Assembly: GCA_003116995.1 (NCBI GenBank)
Contig: BDSL01000063.1
Span: 496,001 to 560,000 of the forward strand
Source of the DNA: Yamagishiella unicocca
Lineage: Eukaryota > Chlorophyta > Chlorophyceae > Chlamydomonadales > Volvocaceae
Reading direction: 5' to 3'
DNA length: 64,000 bases
Below the pieces are notes generated by a model. The model saw only the letters and a list, made by a program, of their open reading frames with translations, was not told where the DNA came from and searched no databases. Positions 54,301 through 62,304 of the stretch are shown here, piece by piece. Numbering within the stretch: the stretch's first letter is position 1; every line of letters begins with the position of its first letter. The position numbers and the translations under genes are program-made.

Positions 54301-56827
54301 CGCAAACCCCCAAACCCCAATCGGAACCCGCCCACCCCCCACTTTCCCGACTCCTTAGGAGCTCCAGCGGGATACCCACGTCGGCACACAGCTCCCGCAA
54401 CACCGCCAACGCGCCGCCGCGTCCTCTTCGAATCGTTGCACCACAGCTATCGCGCCAGCAGTAGCAGCCGCGGCTGCCGCGGCTGCAGCAGCAGAGAACG
54501 AATCCATTTATTTTTCCAGGGGCCGTCAGCAAGCCCACGCAGCAGCCCACGGCGATCTGGCTGCCATGCGCCTGGTCCGAAGTCACAGTATGGATGTGCG
54601 CCGAGGTCATAGTATGGATGTAAGCGGGGGCCGAGCCGCCACCGCCGCCGGCGTCGGCGTCATCACGGATGGGGGCGCCAGGGGCGCTGCCAACGCCGCC
54701 TTCAGCCGGCAAGACGTTGTTGTGGCACAACCGGCCCCGAGCAGCGCCATGGCCATGCTGGCGCCGCGGGGCTCGAGCGACGTGCCACGGCACCCAATGT
54801 TGCCACCCTCGTCGACGCCATCGGTACTTCTGGGTTACGAACATTTGGAGGAGTACAGTCGCAAGCATTCCCACGAGTGGGGCTGGGGAAGCGGGGGCCA
54901 GGAGACTAGGGCGCCGGTGGTGCCCGCCAGCAGCGCCAGCAGCCGCAGGCGCAGCGTGGACCGATATCCGTCGGCGTACGGCGGCGGCGGCGGCGGCAGC
55001 AGCAGCAGCGGCGGCGGCGGCGGCGTCGAGACCTCCCAACTGGCGGCGTTGGCAGCTGGCGGCGGCAGCAGCGGCAGCGGCGGCCCCGACCGGGTGCCTG
55101 GCCGCGGATACGTCATCCACTCGCCGTACTTAACGGCCAGTGAAGGAGCCGCCGCCGGCGCAGTGGCTGGCGGAGGCTCGACGGGATCCACATCCGTACC
55201 CTATTGCCGTTCCCCCAGAGCAGCCTGCCCCTCCCCGGACGCCCCTGGTAGGGTGGCCAGGGAGCAGCGCCTGGCGGCAGCAGGAACCCCAGCCGTCGCA
55301 AGCGGCACGTCCCCCGCCCCGCCGGCCCATGTGGCCTGTGACCGCACTCCGCACGCTGTCCTGCCGTACGGCCGGCACTCGGTCGATTTCTCCGCCGGCG
55401 CGGCGGAGCAGCACCCGTCTGGCGGCGCCCACTGGCGGCAGCAGTACGGCGGCGGCGGCGCCCCTCAGCCGCACGGGATGCCGTCACAGCGGCATTCGCT
55501 GCAGGTGCTTCTGCCGTCGCCGCCGCCGCCAGCGGCGGCGGCGGCGGCACGTCAGGACGGCGCCGGTGCGAACGCACGGAGCGCTCCGGGCAGCGGTAGC
55601 GTTGGCAGCGTGTGCAGCGGCAGCAGCGGCATAGGCGGCAGCATTGGCGGCGGCATAGGCGGCGGCGTAGGCGGCGTAGGCGGGAGTGAGCTGCGGCGGA
55701 GCACGGAGTCGTCTCGCCCGGCGGGACCGGGGCCGTTCGGCTCCCCGGTCGTCGCGCTAAGCTCGGCAGCGGCGGGCAGCGCCGGCGGCGGCGGCGGTCT
55801 GGACATCGCCCGCATGCTCGCACGCGCTTCGGAGCTGGTTGGGGCAGTACCAGGCGGCAGTGGGGGCATGGGAGCTGCGGCCGGGGTCCCCGACAGTCCT
55901 GCTGCCGGAGACGGCCCGTCGCCGCGGTGTTTCGCTGCCGCTGCTGCTGCTGCTGCTGCTGATCAGCTGCACCAGCTGCAGCAGCTGCACCAGCTGCAGC
56001 AGCTGCACCAGCTGCACCAGCTGCAGCAGCAGCAGCGGCTAGGCGGTCATTGGCATGGACCGTTCTCCAGCGAAGAGGGAGAGGATTCGATGGTCCTAGC
56101 GGTAGAACACTCAGCCGCAGACGCGGCGGAGGGCTTTCCGGCGTCGCTGGATGCGTCGGGAGCGGGATCAGCTGCGGCGGCGGCCGAGGTATCGTACCCT
56201 GGCGGCGGTGGCGGCGGCGGCGGCCACCAGTTTTACAACCACCAACACCACCACCAACATCACCACGCGCACCAGTTCGGCTTGAATCCGCACCTGCACA
56301 TTGCGCGCTTGGATCCTGTGGAGGAGGGCTGCGGTTCCTCAGCCGCATTCACGGCAGATGACATCTGCTCCGAAGGAGGCAACAGCACTGCCGGCGGCCC
56401 AAACAGCGGCGGCGAGCGTCAGCAGGAGGGTGAGGTCTCGGCCTTGGGACAGGGGGGTGACCTCCGAGTACAGCGAGGCGCGACGATGACGACGACGACG
56501 ACCATGCAATCGACGATGCAATCGACGCCCACGGCGGCGGCGGCGGCAGCACTAGCGCCAGGGCATTCACCGTCCTCGGCCGCGCAACATCAGATGAGGT
56601 GGATGGGGGATGGTGGCAGCAGCAGCCATGGCAGTGGTGGCAGTAGCGGCGGCGGAGGCGGAGGCGATGGATCGCCCAGGGGCGTCGCGGCCGCGGGGCA
56701 GGCAGGTCAGGGCAAGCGCGCTTGGTCCCACTTGGTCAAGAAGGTCAAGAACGCGCTGCGGCCCGGCGTCGGCAGCGGCGCCGGCAGCAGCGGCGGCGGT
56801 AGCGGAGGCGGAGGCAGCGGAAACTAG
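35675..56827 (+). CDS. gene 2: membrane-linked response-regulator / guanylyl cyclase fusion
   Basis: Multi-exon gene for about 3,480 residues. Supported exons: 35675-35759, 36323-36557, 36775-37009, 37465-39894, 42416-42622, 43156-43191, 43538-43687, 44351-44542, 45022-45151, 45375-45503, 45766-45893, 46604-46679, 47242-47257, 47578-47620, 48077-48172, 48448-48957, 49747-51652, 51946-52553, 52681-52950, a short exon from 53067, 53501-54110 and 54520-56827. Phase is continuous from 35675 to 52950; the last two or three junctions are uncertain. Domain order: Cys-containing N-terminal part, hydrophobic segments, linker, receiver domain (Asp pair, phospho-Asp, Thr, Lys all present), complete guanylyl-cyclase domain (both metal Asp, Asn and Arg, Glu/Cys specificity pair), then about 2,000 residues of low-complexity tail. 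It should make cGMP under control of a phosphorelay. I see no histidine kinase domain. The start codon and promoter are unresolved. Confidence 0.82.
37465..39894 (+). CDS. gene 2, transmembrane and linker exon (810 codons)
   Basis: Starts after a CCGGCAG acceptor in phase with 37009 and ends at VVMQM before a GTGGGT donor. The first 270 residues are His/Gln/Pro rich. Two hydrophobic stretches follow (SIIPLVSGPLVVTTAAACTL near 38290 and LAPLLVALPTVIQAFGWAMT continuing to VLFCIWQTY near 38400), then a basic stop (SRSRARG). They look like a membrane hairpin. The rest is Gly/Ala/Ser rich with a 20-residue Gly run near 39290-39350. The open frame reaches back to 37297, so the exon could start earlier. 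The minus strand is open in the same region but lacks comparable splice fit. Confidence 0.6.
39895..40039 (-). repeat. intronic short repeat, two copies in tandem (family copies D and E)
   Basis: Copy D (39895-39948) begins exactly at the GTGGGTTT splice donor. Copy E (39952-40039) follows. Both are reverse complements of 11101-11190, including GAACAGACGT and, in E, GATGCATGCTGGAGAACTGG. Copy D lacks the outer part. Confidence 0.9.
40427..41102 (+). repeat. 676-bp perfect direct repeat, left copy
   Basis: Matches 41643-42318 at a constant offset of 1,216 with no mismatch noticed across 676 bases. It contains identical antisense and sense short ORFs, a CTTTCTCTCCTCCTCCCC tract, and ends in ATTTATAAAACACACAA. 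It lies in the intron between exons 37465-39894 and 42416-42622 of gene 2. Confidence 0.93.
41103..41642 (+). other. 540-bp spacer between the direct repeats, with a Tyr-rich mini-ORF
   Basis: Unique sequence separating the two 676-base copies. A 45-codon ORF at 41325-41462 starts MAHRLLQEHAGFAERAADTY and continues almost entirely in Tyr, Asp, Pro and Val (TAC-rich). No reverse transcriptase, integrase or gag motif is present. There is no clear primer-binding site after the left copy and no polypurine tract before the right copy. Confidence 0.6.
41643..42318 (+). repeat. 676-bp perfect direct repeat, right copy
   Basis: Second copy of 40427-41102. It ends in a CA-rich microsatellite (42312-42400) that lies just before the acceptor of the 42416 exon. 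The left copy is preceded by a similar CA run, so any target-site duplication is hidden by low complexity. Confidence 0.93.
42416..42622 (+). CDS. gene 2, linker exon before the receiver domain
   Basis: 69 codons, CCTCCAG acceptor and GTGCGC donor: VTDLLPRVAGGWMHRSGSNA, then LNTLSEAGG, Ala/Gly-rich sequence and FSDLPQNAGRVQ. No conserved domain. In bacterial hybrid proteins a kinase core would normally sit before a receiver domain; nothing resembling HisKA or HATPase_c is encoded here. Confidence 0.7.
42629..42955 (+). repeat. ~48-bp minisatellite, six to seven copies
   Basis: Units of GGCGCGGGGTTCTGCAGGGG plus AAACGACCCGTGTACGACAG plus a short variable end (ACGCCGTGC and variants). The array starts only a few bases after the donor at 42622. 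Variation between units is concentrated at the unit end. It is not a CRISPR array, because the units abut and carry no unique spacers. Confidence 0.92.
43156..44542 (+). CDS. gene 2, response-regulator receiver (REC) domain exons
   Basis: Three exons of whole codons. 43156-43191 (12 codons) encodes VLSVDDEPVNQQ with the acidic pair that binds Mg2+. 43538-43687 encodes VMRALLWAAEYDVLEARSGE and PDLVLLDVSLGGDVSGFE with the phosphoacceptor Asp in LLDV. 44351-44542 encodes VCREIRSEYSPGELPVIMIT, then GLAVGANDYMIKPLRNLELM and RIKTQLALKRSIR, with the conserved Thr (MIT) and Lys (IKP). Every functional residue of a receiver domain is present. The SVDDEPVNQQ and GANDYxxKP style most resembles receivers that follow histidine kinases in bacterial and algal hybrid cyclases. 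Confidence 0.92.
43417..43537 (+). repeat. intronic short repeat, two copies (family copies F and G)
   Basis: GTCGTGTAACCGGGTC at 43417 and again at 43495. The second continues through TTGCAACCCCC and ends exactly at the TTCCAG acceptor of the 43538 exon. Related GTTACCGGGTC copies are at 7833 and 49668, and an inverted one at 49165-49237. Confidence 0.85.
43731..43832 (+). repeat. 12-bp tandem repeat GTTGCGGAAGAC
   Basis: About eight copies directly after the donor at 43687, inside the receiver-domain intron. Confidence 0.9.
44570..44866 (+). repeat. G-rich array (GGGGAGGAGGGGGGC units), G-quadruplex candidate
   Basis: About 300 bases with dozens of runs of four to six G on the transcribed (plus) strand, directly after the donor at 44542. 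Two 50-base units containing GACATCGATGGGCCGGCAAA interrupt it. Open frames through it (Gly/Arg/Glu-rich) are artefacts. Confidence 0.92.
45022..48484 (+). CDS. gene 2, guanylyl-cyclase catalytic domain exons
   Basis: Nine exons from 45022 into the one starting at 48448. Order: EARVNMSLLGSILPANVIRQ (signalling helix); TILFSDIRGFTNLATEWPTE (first metal Asp, its codon split by an intron between 45151 and 45375); MLNNMFTAFDRLCDQQGVYK; VETIGDAYMIVSGH (Glu of guanine recognition and second metal Asp); RMAAQMLEAVADMRGY; IRVGIHTGPAHSGVVG; RYCFFGDTVNTASRMESTG (Cys of guanine recognition, catalytic Asn and Arg); STIQAVMSQPEWASEF; GPRDIKGKGTMHTYLL. This is a complete, textbook eukaryotic-type guanylyl cyclase homodimer domain. 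The substrate call (GTP) rests on the Glu/Cys pair. It follows the REC domain with no kinase between. Confidence 0.93.
45920..46128 (+). repeat. 10-bp minisatellite (AGCATGGATAC)
   Basis: About twenty degenerate copies of AGCATGGATAC / AGCATGGGTAC starting just after the donor at 45893. Open on both strands as repetitive Met/Asp/Ala or Cys/Pro/His peptides, which are not genes. Confidence 0.92.
47034..47083 (+). repeat. intronic short repeat, family copy H
   Basis: GTCTGTTCGAAACGGTTTCC, then TTCGTACAACGGGTTTTCCT and TGCAACCCC. The best match to 20839-20886 in gene 1 and the same core as 11101-11190. It lies in the intron before the 47242 micro-exon. Confidence 0.88.
47242..47257 (+). CDS. 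gene 2, 16-base micro-exon encoding GDTVNT
   Basis: GCGACACGGTTAACAC between an ACCAACAG acceptor and a perfect GTGAGT donor. With one base from exon 46604-46679 and one from exon 47578-47620 it encodes Gly-Asp-Thr-Val-Asn-Thr. The Asn of this motif is one of the two transition-state residues of class III cyclases. Skipping it would remove the motif and shift the frame. Confidence 0.9.
47741..47996 (+). repeat. (TGTGCG)n microsatellite, about 38 units
   Basis: Some 230 bases of uninterrupted TGTGCG with a short imperfect lead-in. Strict pyrimidine-purine alternation, so a strong Z-DNA candidate. It lies in the intron between exons 47578-47620 and 48077-48172 of the catalytic domain. Confidence 0.97.
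48448..52950 (+). CDS. gene 2, post-cyclase linker exons
   Basis: After GTMHTYLLCAGLYDDALAEL the exon 48448-48957 becomes Ala/Asp-rich (a DTDADTAADTDADAG stretch) and has one ordered block (DPHDLESLKYASWRYHHAHC). Exon 49747-51652 (DGSMLDTLEQLPSTVDRYMF, then poly-Ala, Pro, Gly, Ser) joins in phase. Exon 51946-52553 needs the single base left by 51652 and is Ala/Gly/Ser rich. Exon 52681-52950 (RESIFLALMTPHLIDRPIAT) keeps phase. However, a second frame in its latter half (SMGGVSIISQGWSNLYDPL) looks more protein-like, so an unseen exon boundary or a sequence error is possible there. Confidence 0.6.
49035..49130 (+). repeat. 11-bp tandem repeat AGTTTGGTAGC
   Basis: About eight near-perfect copies in the intron after 48957. 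An inverted intronic-family copy follows at 49165-49237. Confidence 0.93.
49668..49730 (+). repeat. intronic short repeat, family copy I
   Basis: About 62 bases nearly identical to 7833-7895 of gene 1. It ends 16 bases before the CGCTCCAG acceptor of the 49747 exon. Confidence 0.88.
53067..54110 (+). CDS. gene 2, late linker exons
   Basis: A short exon from 53067 (LLLSSPNPLAAFEDYRS) and an ordered piece about 53187-53244 (RLTDHYCSGDLDDFAIAG) lie in one open frame and could be one or two exons. Exon 53501-54110 (GCGCAG acceptor, GTGCGT donor) encodes Ser/Gly/Gln-rich sequence with a Gln-rich helix (QQQQQEQQQQHLQRQERAFH). Donor choice and phase between these pieces are uncertain. Confidence 0.45.
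53410..53500 (+). repeat. 38-bp tandem repeat ending at a splice acceptor
   Basis: Units start TCTGTCGCTGTTGGCCCTTC at 53410 and 53448. A third partial unit at 53486 has mutated to TCTGTCGCTGCGCAG and provides the acceptor used for exon 53501. Confidence 0.85.
54180..54295 (+). repeat. 17-bp tandem repeat CCACTGCCAAACCGCGC
   Basis: About seven copies in the intron after 54110. The antisense frame (Gly/Phe/Trp-rich) is an artefact. Confidence 0.93.
54520..56827 (+). CDS. gene 2, terminal low-complexity exon
   Basis: Follows a TTTTTCCAG acceptor and ends in TAG at 56825. About 768 codons of Gly, Ala, Ser, His and Gln runs. Recognisable pieces are two copies of HSMDV at the start, an LHQLQQLHQLQQ-type Leu/Gln/His repeat near 55965-56035, a Thr/Met run near 56490, and a basic end (KRAWSHLVKKVKNALRPG). 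It is one base out of phase with the 54110 donor as I read it, so an exon or boundary is missing. It could also be a separate gene starting at 54566. No TGTAA was seen within several hundred bases downstream. Confidence 0.5.
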
Positions 56828-58695
56828 GTTGCTGCTGTGCTGTCCAGTCGGAACCAACGAAATTATCGCCCAACGGCACCTGCGGTCGAGTCGCTGGAGA
56901 TTGTCTGTGTGCCAGCGCTGTGAGTGAGTGGGGCCCCAGTGGAGTTGTCCCCCCGGGCAATGCCCGTTTGATAGTAGTATCGCATGGAGTGATATGGGGA
57001 GGAAGCGCTGCCGTTGGGTCGGCGCGAGGAGAGGAAGGGGATGTGCGATCCCTAAGCTGGCGGCTTAGGGTTTACCAGGTAAGGACAGAGCAGGGCGGCG
57101 TGGCTCCCACATCACTGTCCGCCCACTCGAGCTCAGTGGAGGCGGCTGTGGGTGTGGGTGCAGTGAGTGGGGCCTGCTCCACTGCGCCCAGCATTGTCGT
57201 ACCGCTCATGCACGGCGATTCTGTGCCGTGCATTTGTACGGCGCGCGCGCGCGCACGCCCGCCGCACCGGTTGAACCACGGGTGCGGCGCGCCATAACAC
57301 CATCACCATCGTATTTTACCATTATGCGTCTGGTGCTTGCGCAGTGGGTAGCGCCGTTGCGCTTTCATTGCAAGCAACGGTAAGAATCGTTGTAGAGCAA
57401 GCCGTACGGGAGCAATGACCCTTCAGCCACCGGCCTGTCTAGCCGGTGGCCACATGCGAGGTCCAGTTTTGTCCCAAGTTGTCCCTTTTGTACATTTGGC
57501 GGGTGGCGTCAGGCGTGTAGGCGTTACCAATGGCGGCGTGCGGACAGGTCATGCCCGTAAGATTTTGAAGATGTCGAGGCTTTTGTTGAATGGGCTTTTT
57601 CAACATTTGGGGTGGGACGTAATCACGGAATCACGCAAGCCTTGCGTGCGCCGGCGGCACGGTAAGCAGGGGTGTGGGTGTGGGGGGCGATCGCCCCTGT
57701 GCGCGCCACCCTTCTGTACAAGAAGCCCCATCAGCAAGCCAGGCGCGCGGTGGTGTCGCAGGAGAAGAGAAGACGCGTGGGATCGAACCGGGGGTTTCGT
57801 CGATGAGGCGAAGCGTAGGAGCAATACGCCACTCCGCTGCAAGCAAGCCCTGTCTGCGTCAAACGTCGTCAGGCAGTTGCACCGTGGCTCGTGCCTGGCT
57901 ACAGTCATGAATGAAGAAAGGATTTTGTGCGTACCTGTATGTTTGGCCAGTCTGCCGCGCGCCTCACCCAACGATGCGCACGCCTCCTGCACAGCCCCTG
58001 GGTGAGCGTGAGGGTATGCGGACGCGTGCCGCTGTCTGCGTGCGAATGTCGTCATCCTCTGTTCGGACCCGATGACCGGAGTTTCTGCGCTTTGTTTGGC
58101 GCCAACATTGTCCCTCCGAGCTTCACCACCTGGCTGTGACGTTTCCCTCCCCGCCTGGTGCCGGATCTCGCATCACATCGCCGATAACCGCGTTGTGGTG
58201 AGGTCTTGATCCCGATATGGGTTCGAGGAGGTCGGGACTTCGACGTCTTCGAGGGAGGGGCATGAACTCAGCGTGGAGCAGTCGCGGTTTTTAGCAGGTC
58301 TGCCCGGCGGCTCGGGGATCATTGATGCGGCTTATTTTAGCAGCTAGTCGGCAATCAGTGCATTTAGGCTGGCCCGCGATGTGCGGGGGCGCTGCAACAA
58401 ATTGGCGGTGCTGGCTGTCCCACGCGTACGTTGGCCGGTCTGCCTATCTGTCGACTTCTCCGACGCACATCCGTCAGAGCCAGGCTGCACTCGCGATCGG
58501 CTCCAACGCACACACGTCAGAGCCAGGCTGAACTCGCGATCGGCTCCAGGGGGGTTATAAGAGAATCCGCGTCTAAGAGAATCCGTGTCTCCAGGGGGGC
58601 GCGTGCGATATGTCGCAACACCTGGTTGGGGTGGGGGAGAAGATAATACGAGTGCGTGTGTGCCTACACGGCGCCAATCGTGGTCAAGATGATGG
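56828..58695. other. intergenic region after gene 2
   Basis: 3' UTR and intergenic DNA. A 196-codon open frame at 57415-58005 lacks motifs. On the minus strand at about 57850-57775, GGAGTGGCGTATTGC followed about 35 bases later by GGTTCGATCCC looks like A and B boxes of a tRNA-derived SINE, but the arms do not fold as a tRNA. A further A-box-like TGGGTAGCGC lies near 57345. Duplicated short blocks lie at 58480-58600 (CGTCAGAGCCAGGCTG and AAGAGAATCCG, two copies each). Confidence 0.4.
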
Positions 58696-58770
58696 CAATT
58701 CCGGTTGTTGTAACGGTTACAGTGGGTTCCAGACCAAGAGGTAGAACCATCGGGCGCATCGCCTGACACT
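58696..58770 (-). repeat. shared retroelement 3'-end repeat, copy 2
   Basis: On the minus strand it reads GTTCTACCTCTTGGTCTGGA then ACCCACTGTAACCGTTACAA and CAA, as in 27165-27207. The 58994-59075 copy extends the similarity with GTCAGGCGATGCGCCCGATG. Confidence 0.7.
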
Positions 58771-58904
58771 GAACAAGACGGAGGAGACCGGTGTTGTGGA
58801 TGAGAGTCATGAGAACGTGGGCGCTGGGGCCTACCTTCGCGTGTGAAGCTTTTGATGACGATCGATGCCTGAGACGATCCAGCTACGTGTAAAGAGGGCG
58901 CGCT

Positions 58905-58990
58905 GCGGTTGCTCGTTGTGCCGCTGCGGTTGCTCGTTGTGCCGCTGCGGTAGCTCGTTGTGCCGCTGCGGTTGCTCGTTGCGCGCTGCG
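58905..58990 (+). repeat. 21-bp tandem repeat
   Basis: Four copies of TGCGGTTGCTCGTTGTGCCGC, directly abutting the retroelement 3'-end copy at 58994. Expansion of a terminal repeat is typical of some LINE tails. Confidence 0.9.
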
Positions 58991-58993
58991 GTT

Positions 58994-59075
58994 GTTCTTG
59001 TTGTAATCGTTACAGTGGGCTCCAGACCTGAAAAGGTAGAGCCATCGGGCGCATCGCCTGACACTGAAAAAGACA
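58994..59075 (-). repeat. shared retroelement 3'-end repeat, copy 3
   Basis: Third copy of the block ending GTAACGATTACAACAA on the minus strand, about 300 bases from copy 2 and in the same orientation. The minus-strand sequence upstream (59080-59660) is open for 179 codons of hydrophobic sequence without known motifs, probably the body of the element. Confidence 0.7.
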
Positions 59076-59608
59076 AGGAAAGCTGAGAAAACCGACGGTT
59101 CCGAAAGACAAACCACCCAGAGCCTCACAACCGAGAGCCCAGAGGAAACAGCAAGCACCAATACACAGGGGGAGGTTGCGCTGATGGCTCCCCTGCACAT
59201 GGCCACATGCATCCCAAGCAGACCCCCGAATGGAGAGACAGCAGCACGCCTCGGCAACACAATCGGATAACTCCCCCCCCCAAGATCCCGAAAACGTCCC
59301 ACACCCGAAACGGGCCGATGCCCATAGCGAGACGGGAAGAAACAATGGTACTTAATACCATCAACCAGTTGAGGTCAACACCAACAGCAGTCTCTAGAAA
59401 AAGGCAGACCGGCAACACGCCCGAATGGCTGAGCCGTGGCGCAACCTTCGCCTGCAATACGGAAACCACTTCAGTATGCAACGCCAGGTAGCTTTGCAGG
59501 ACTTGCGTAGGCTGCGTACTGGCACCGGCTGCGGCATGCGCGAGAGACACCAGAGCCGACGAAGCTGTGTCGGCGAAAGCTACCAGCGTCCAGAGAAATG
59601 CTGAAAGA

Positions 59609-59702
59609 AGACCACAAAGTAGGATACAGCCCGCAGGACTGATCAGGTAGAGCGACGACCACAAAGTAGGATACAGCCCGCAGGACCGATCAGGTAGAGC
59701 GA
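59609..59702 (+). repeat. 47-bp direct repeat, two copies
   Basis: Two adjacent copies with a single difference (GGACTGATC against GGACCGATC), unit containing ACAAAGTAGGATACAGCCCG. Confidence 0.95.
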
Positions 59703-60564
59703 CGACCGTTGTTCTGTTTGCAAACGAGCCGGCTTTTGCGCATGGTCAAACCGAAGGCGCAGATGGAAGCCTGGAACGCAGCTAGTGTATGACTGAGTTG
59801 GTGGGGAGTGTGGCCAGCCCGCCGGGTGCGCGCCTGGAGGGAGCCTCAAACCATTAAAGAAGTCTGGGATGCGGTGCGGCGAGTACGTAATGGGATGTCC
59901 GCCGCGAGGCATCAGTTGGAGTAGTCGGTGTTGCAGGGAGCGAGCTGATCGGGGAACACTCTGGAACACTTCAGCTGGGGATGCTGCCCACGCGCGCGAA
60001 CCCAGCGGAAAAGGGCGCGTGCAATGTGACGATTACCATCGGTCAAGTATTTGCTTAAAAACGCTTGTCGCTCCTTACTGCCGTATTGCGTTACAACAGA
60101 TAAGAGACACGAGGCCAGTCAATGGCCACCACAATGTTCGTCAGTGCATTCCCAAAGCCATCCGTCGAGGCCAAGCTGTGACCGACACTCAGATGCCAGT
60201 CGCCTCTGCACAACCATTCCCAAACCATCGAAATCGCCCGTTGTACATTTGCCAGTTAACTAAAGTTGGGAACTTAGAGGCCACCGTCCCGGCGGAGGGA
60301 CAAAGACTTTTAGTACTTGAAAAGCGCAACGTTCTTCAGCAAGCAAGTATCGACCAGGCCGGAACCAGGCCGCTTCCTGCCGTATATGTATGTCACCCGG
60401 ACCATGAGCGCCCTGCTTTCACGCAATTACGGCAGTATCGTCGCGATAAAGTGCCCTATCCTCGCTCACTACATTCGTTACGATAAGCCAGGTCCTCCCA
60501 TAACGGACTCCGGTCGAGAGGCGCACACATAATCCTGACACCGGTAAGTCAGCTTATTCCTGCA

Positions 60565-61140
60565 GTGACTCTCTTCGCGCTCTCTGATCTGCGCCAAAAG
60601 GTTGCCCAGCTTTGCCTGATGCCACGTAGTCATCACATTTTGCATACGCCGACCAACATGGAAATCGATAGCCCGCCTGAGAGGCTCATACGCGAGGCAC
60701 TCCATAAAAACATGAACTCGTGTGCCATTTCACCCTCGCTACACCTCCGAGAGGCACTGAGGGGGCCCCCTGAGCTGCGTTTGGCTCTGTCGGCACTGCA
60801 CGATACGTTTCGGGGGTTATGGCAGGGTATGCGCTGGGAGAACTCCCACAAGGAGGAATGGTGGCGGCTCAAGGTTGATGGGGTTTCTCTGCCTTGGCAA
60901 CTCCCACATGCGGGGCGCAGTGGCATCTCCCTGCAGTTGTGGTGAGTACCCTGGTGCGGTGCCAGGCGGGCTCTCCCCTCGGCAGCATCATTTCTGGAGC
61001 TGCCCGGTGGCTCAAGCCGTGCGTCGTCGACCAATTGGTCATGCGGGTGGCCACTGGTGTGTCCCGGGGTCAAGTGTGGCTGGTACTGACCCCTCCGGGG
61101 GTGCAGCAATGTGTTTGGCACATGTGGCTACTTAGCTTGG
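60565..61140 (+). pseudogene. LINE ORF2 C-terminal fragment, frameshifted
   Basis: The first frame encodes WENSHKEEWWRLKVDGVSLP. After a frame change the next reads GNSHMRGAVASPCSCGEYPG and then RQHHFWSCPVAQAVR. The C-C-(x)-HHFWxCPVAxAV pattern is the C-terminal zinc-knuckle region of algal L1-type LINE proteins as I know the family. The frame break between the halves (about 60890) and the missing reverse transcriptase upstream show a dead, 5'-truncated copy. Confidence 0.65.
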
Positions 61141-61487
61141 CGTTCATAACAACATGTTTTTTGCGCGCACTCCACATTCCACCAAGGCGCGTGCTCCGAA
61201 CACGGTTGACGTTTCGCTCGCCCTACTACCGGTACTCCAAACGCCCGTCTCATAGCTCCATACAGACTATCACCTGTACGATCCATCGCACACGCGCTGG
61301 CAACATACCCATTGCCTAACCCAGGCACCACCTCTTCTAGCTTAGCCATTACCACGCTATGGTCCGCTGTGAAATAGGCTGCGTATGCACTTCCACCATA
61401 GGTAGGTATTGAACCCCAAACGCTTACGACGACGACAACGACGACGACGCGAGGGTAGCTCCCACTCCGGCCGCCGTAGCTGCACAT
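61128..61487 (-). pseudogene. LINE ORF2 fragment near the endonuclease end
   Basis: Minus-strand open frame with SEHAPWWNVECAQ, a motif that closely follows the endonuclease domain in many L1-type ORF2 proteins (HxPWWNxEC). Upstream it reads TADHSVVMAKLEEVVPGLGN. No start, no full domain. It meets the plus-strand LINE fragment tail to tail at about 61130. Confidence 0.5.
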
Positions 61488-61728
61488 CCAGTTGTCGACA
61501 CACCAGCCCGTGGGCCACTGAACATCTGCGCGCCTGTGCCATCTTTGCGTAACCGATTATACAGGTTGTCAACCACAGGTAGTGCCCAAGCGACACCACC
61601 CTCCCTGCACGCAGCGTGCTACTATTCTTCCTCGAAACCCTCCCGTTGAGCGCGCATAAATAAACCTATCGAACGGAAGACCCGATTCCACGACGGCATG
61701 TTTTGTGCGCTTCGGTGTCTCCGCAGTT

Positions 61729-62304
61729 TCAAAGCCGCGGGATAGTATCAATGCTGTCATGATAGCCAAAGGGTGCCCCTAACTGTTCTGCTAGCCCGGC
61801 TACCGTTATGTCGAGCAAATTCGGAATCTCGTCCTGTCCTCCAGGCCAGTAGTCCAGACATTCGCGTGTTGAAGCCCCCGCCAAACAACACCACATCATC
61901 ATCACGCTGCAGCGCGCCCAATTCGGCTTGGAAAGTAGCAAGGACGTATAGTTGGAGCGCGCCATGTACTCCATCCAGCGAGCCTGGCTGCCGCTTAACG
62001 TAGGGACGCCGTGCAGGTAGACGACATATGGTCCGTTTTTTGGCGCGTTTTTACAGGGAACGGACGGCCCTCCAGGTAACAACGCCAGGACAACGCCACT
62101 CATGCAGCGTGTAGGACACCGAGCAGTTCTTGCTCGCCAGTGTGTAATTGCGCTCTGGTGGGATAACCGAAACTTCTTACTGGTAAAGGCGATTGGACGC
62201 CCTGCAAAAGCACTGCTCCCATACGCCATACCGGAAGTCGAAGCGTCAGACTGACGATGGGGGTCAAAGTCTGTCAGGGTGGACAGGGACTTTGACTGTG
62301 ACAC
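61729..62304 (-). pseudogene. Ty3/gypsy-type RNase H fragment
   Basis: Minus frame of 191 codons with QSDASTSGMAYGSSAFAGRP then IAFTSKKFRLSHQ, and later TLSGSQARWMEYMARSNYT. This is the order of Ty3/gypsy RNase H (TDAS-x-GxGA, IAFxSxKLxxxExNY, LSGRQARWMELL). The central part is scrambled by indels. No LTR was found. Adjacent sequence to 61600 continues the degraded element. Confidence 0.6.

Noticed and set aside
57775..57850. Functional tRNA gene
   Set aside because: The B box is present, but the T stem and acceptor stem do not pair.
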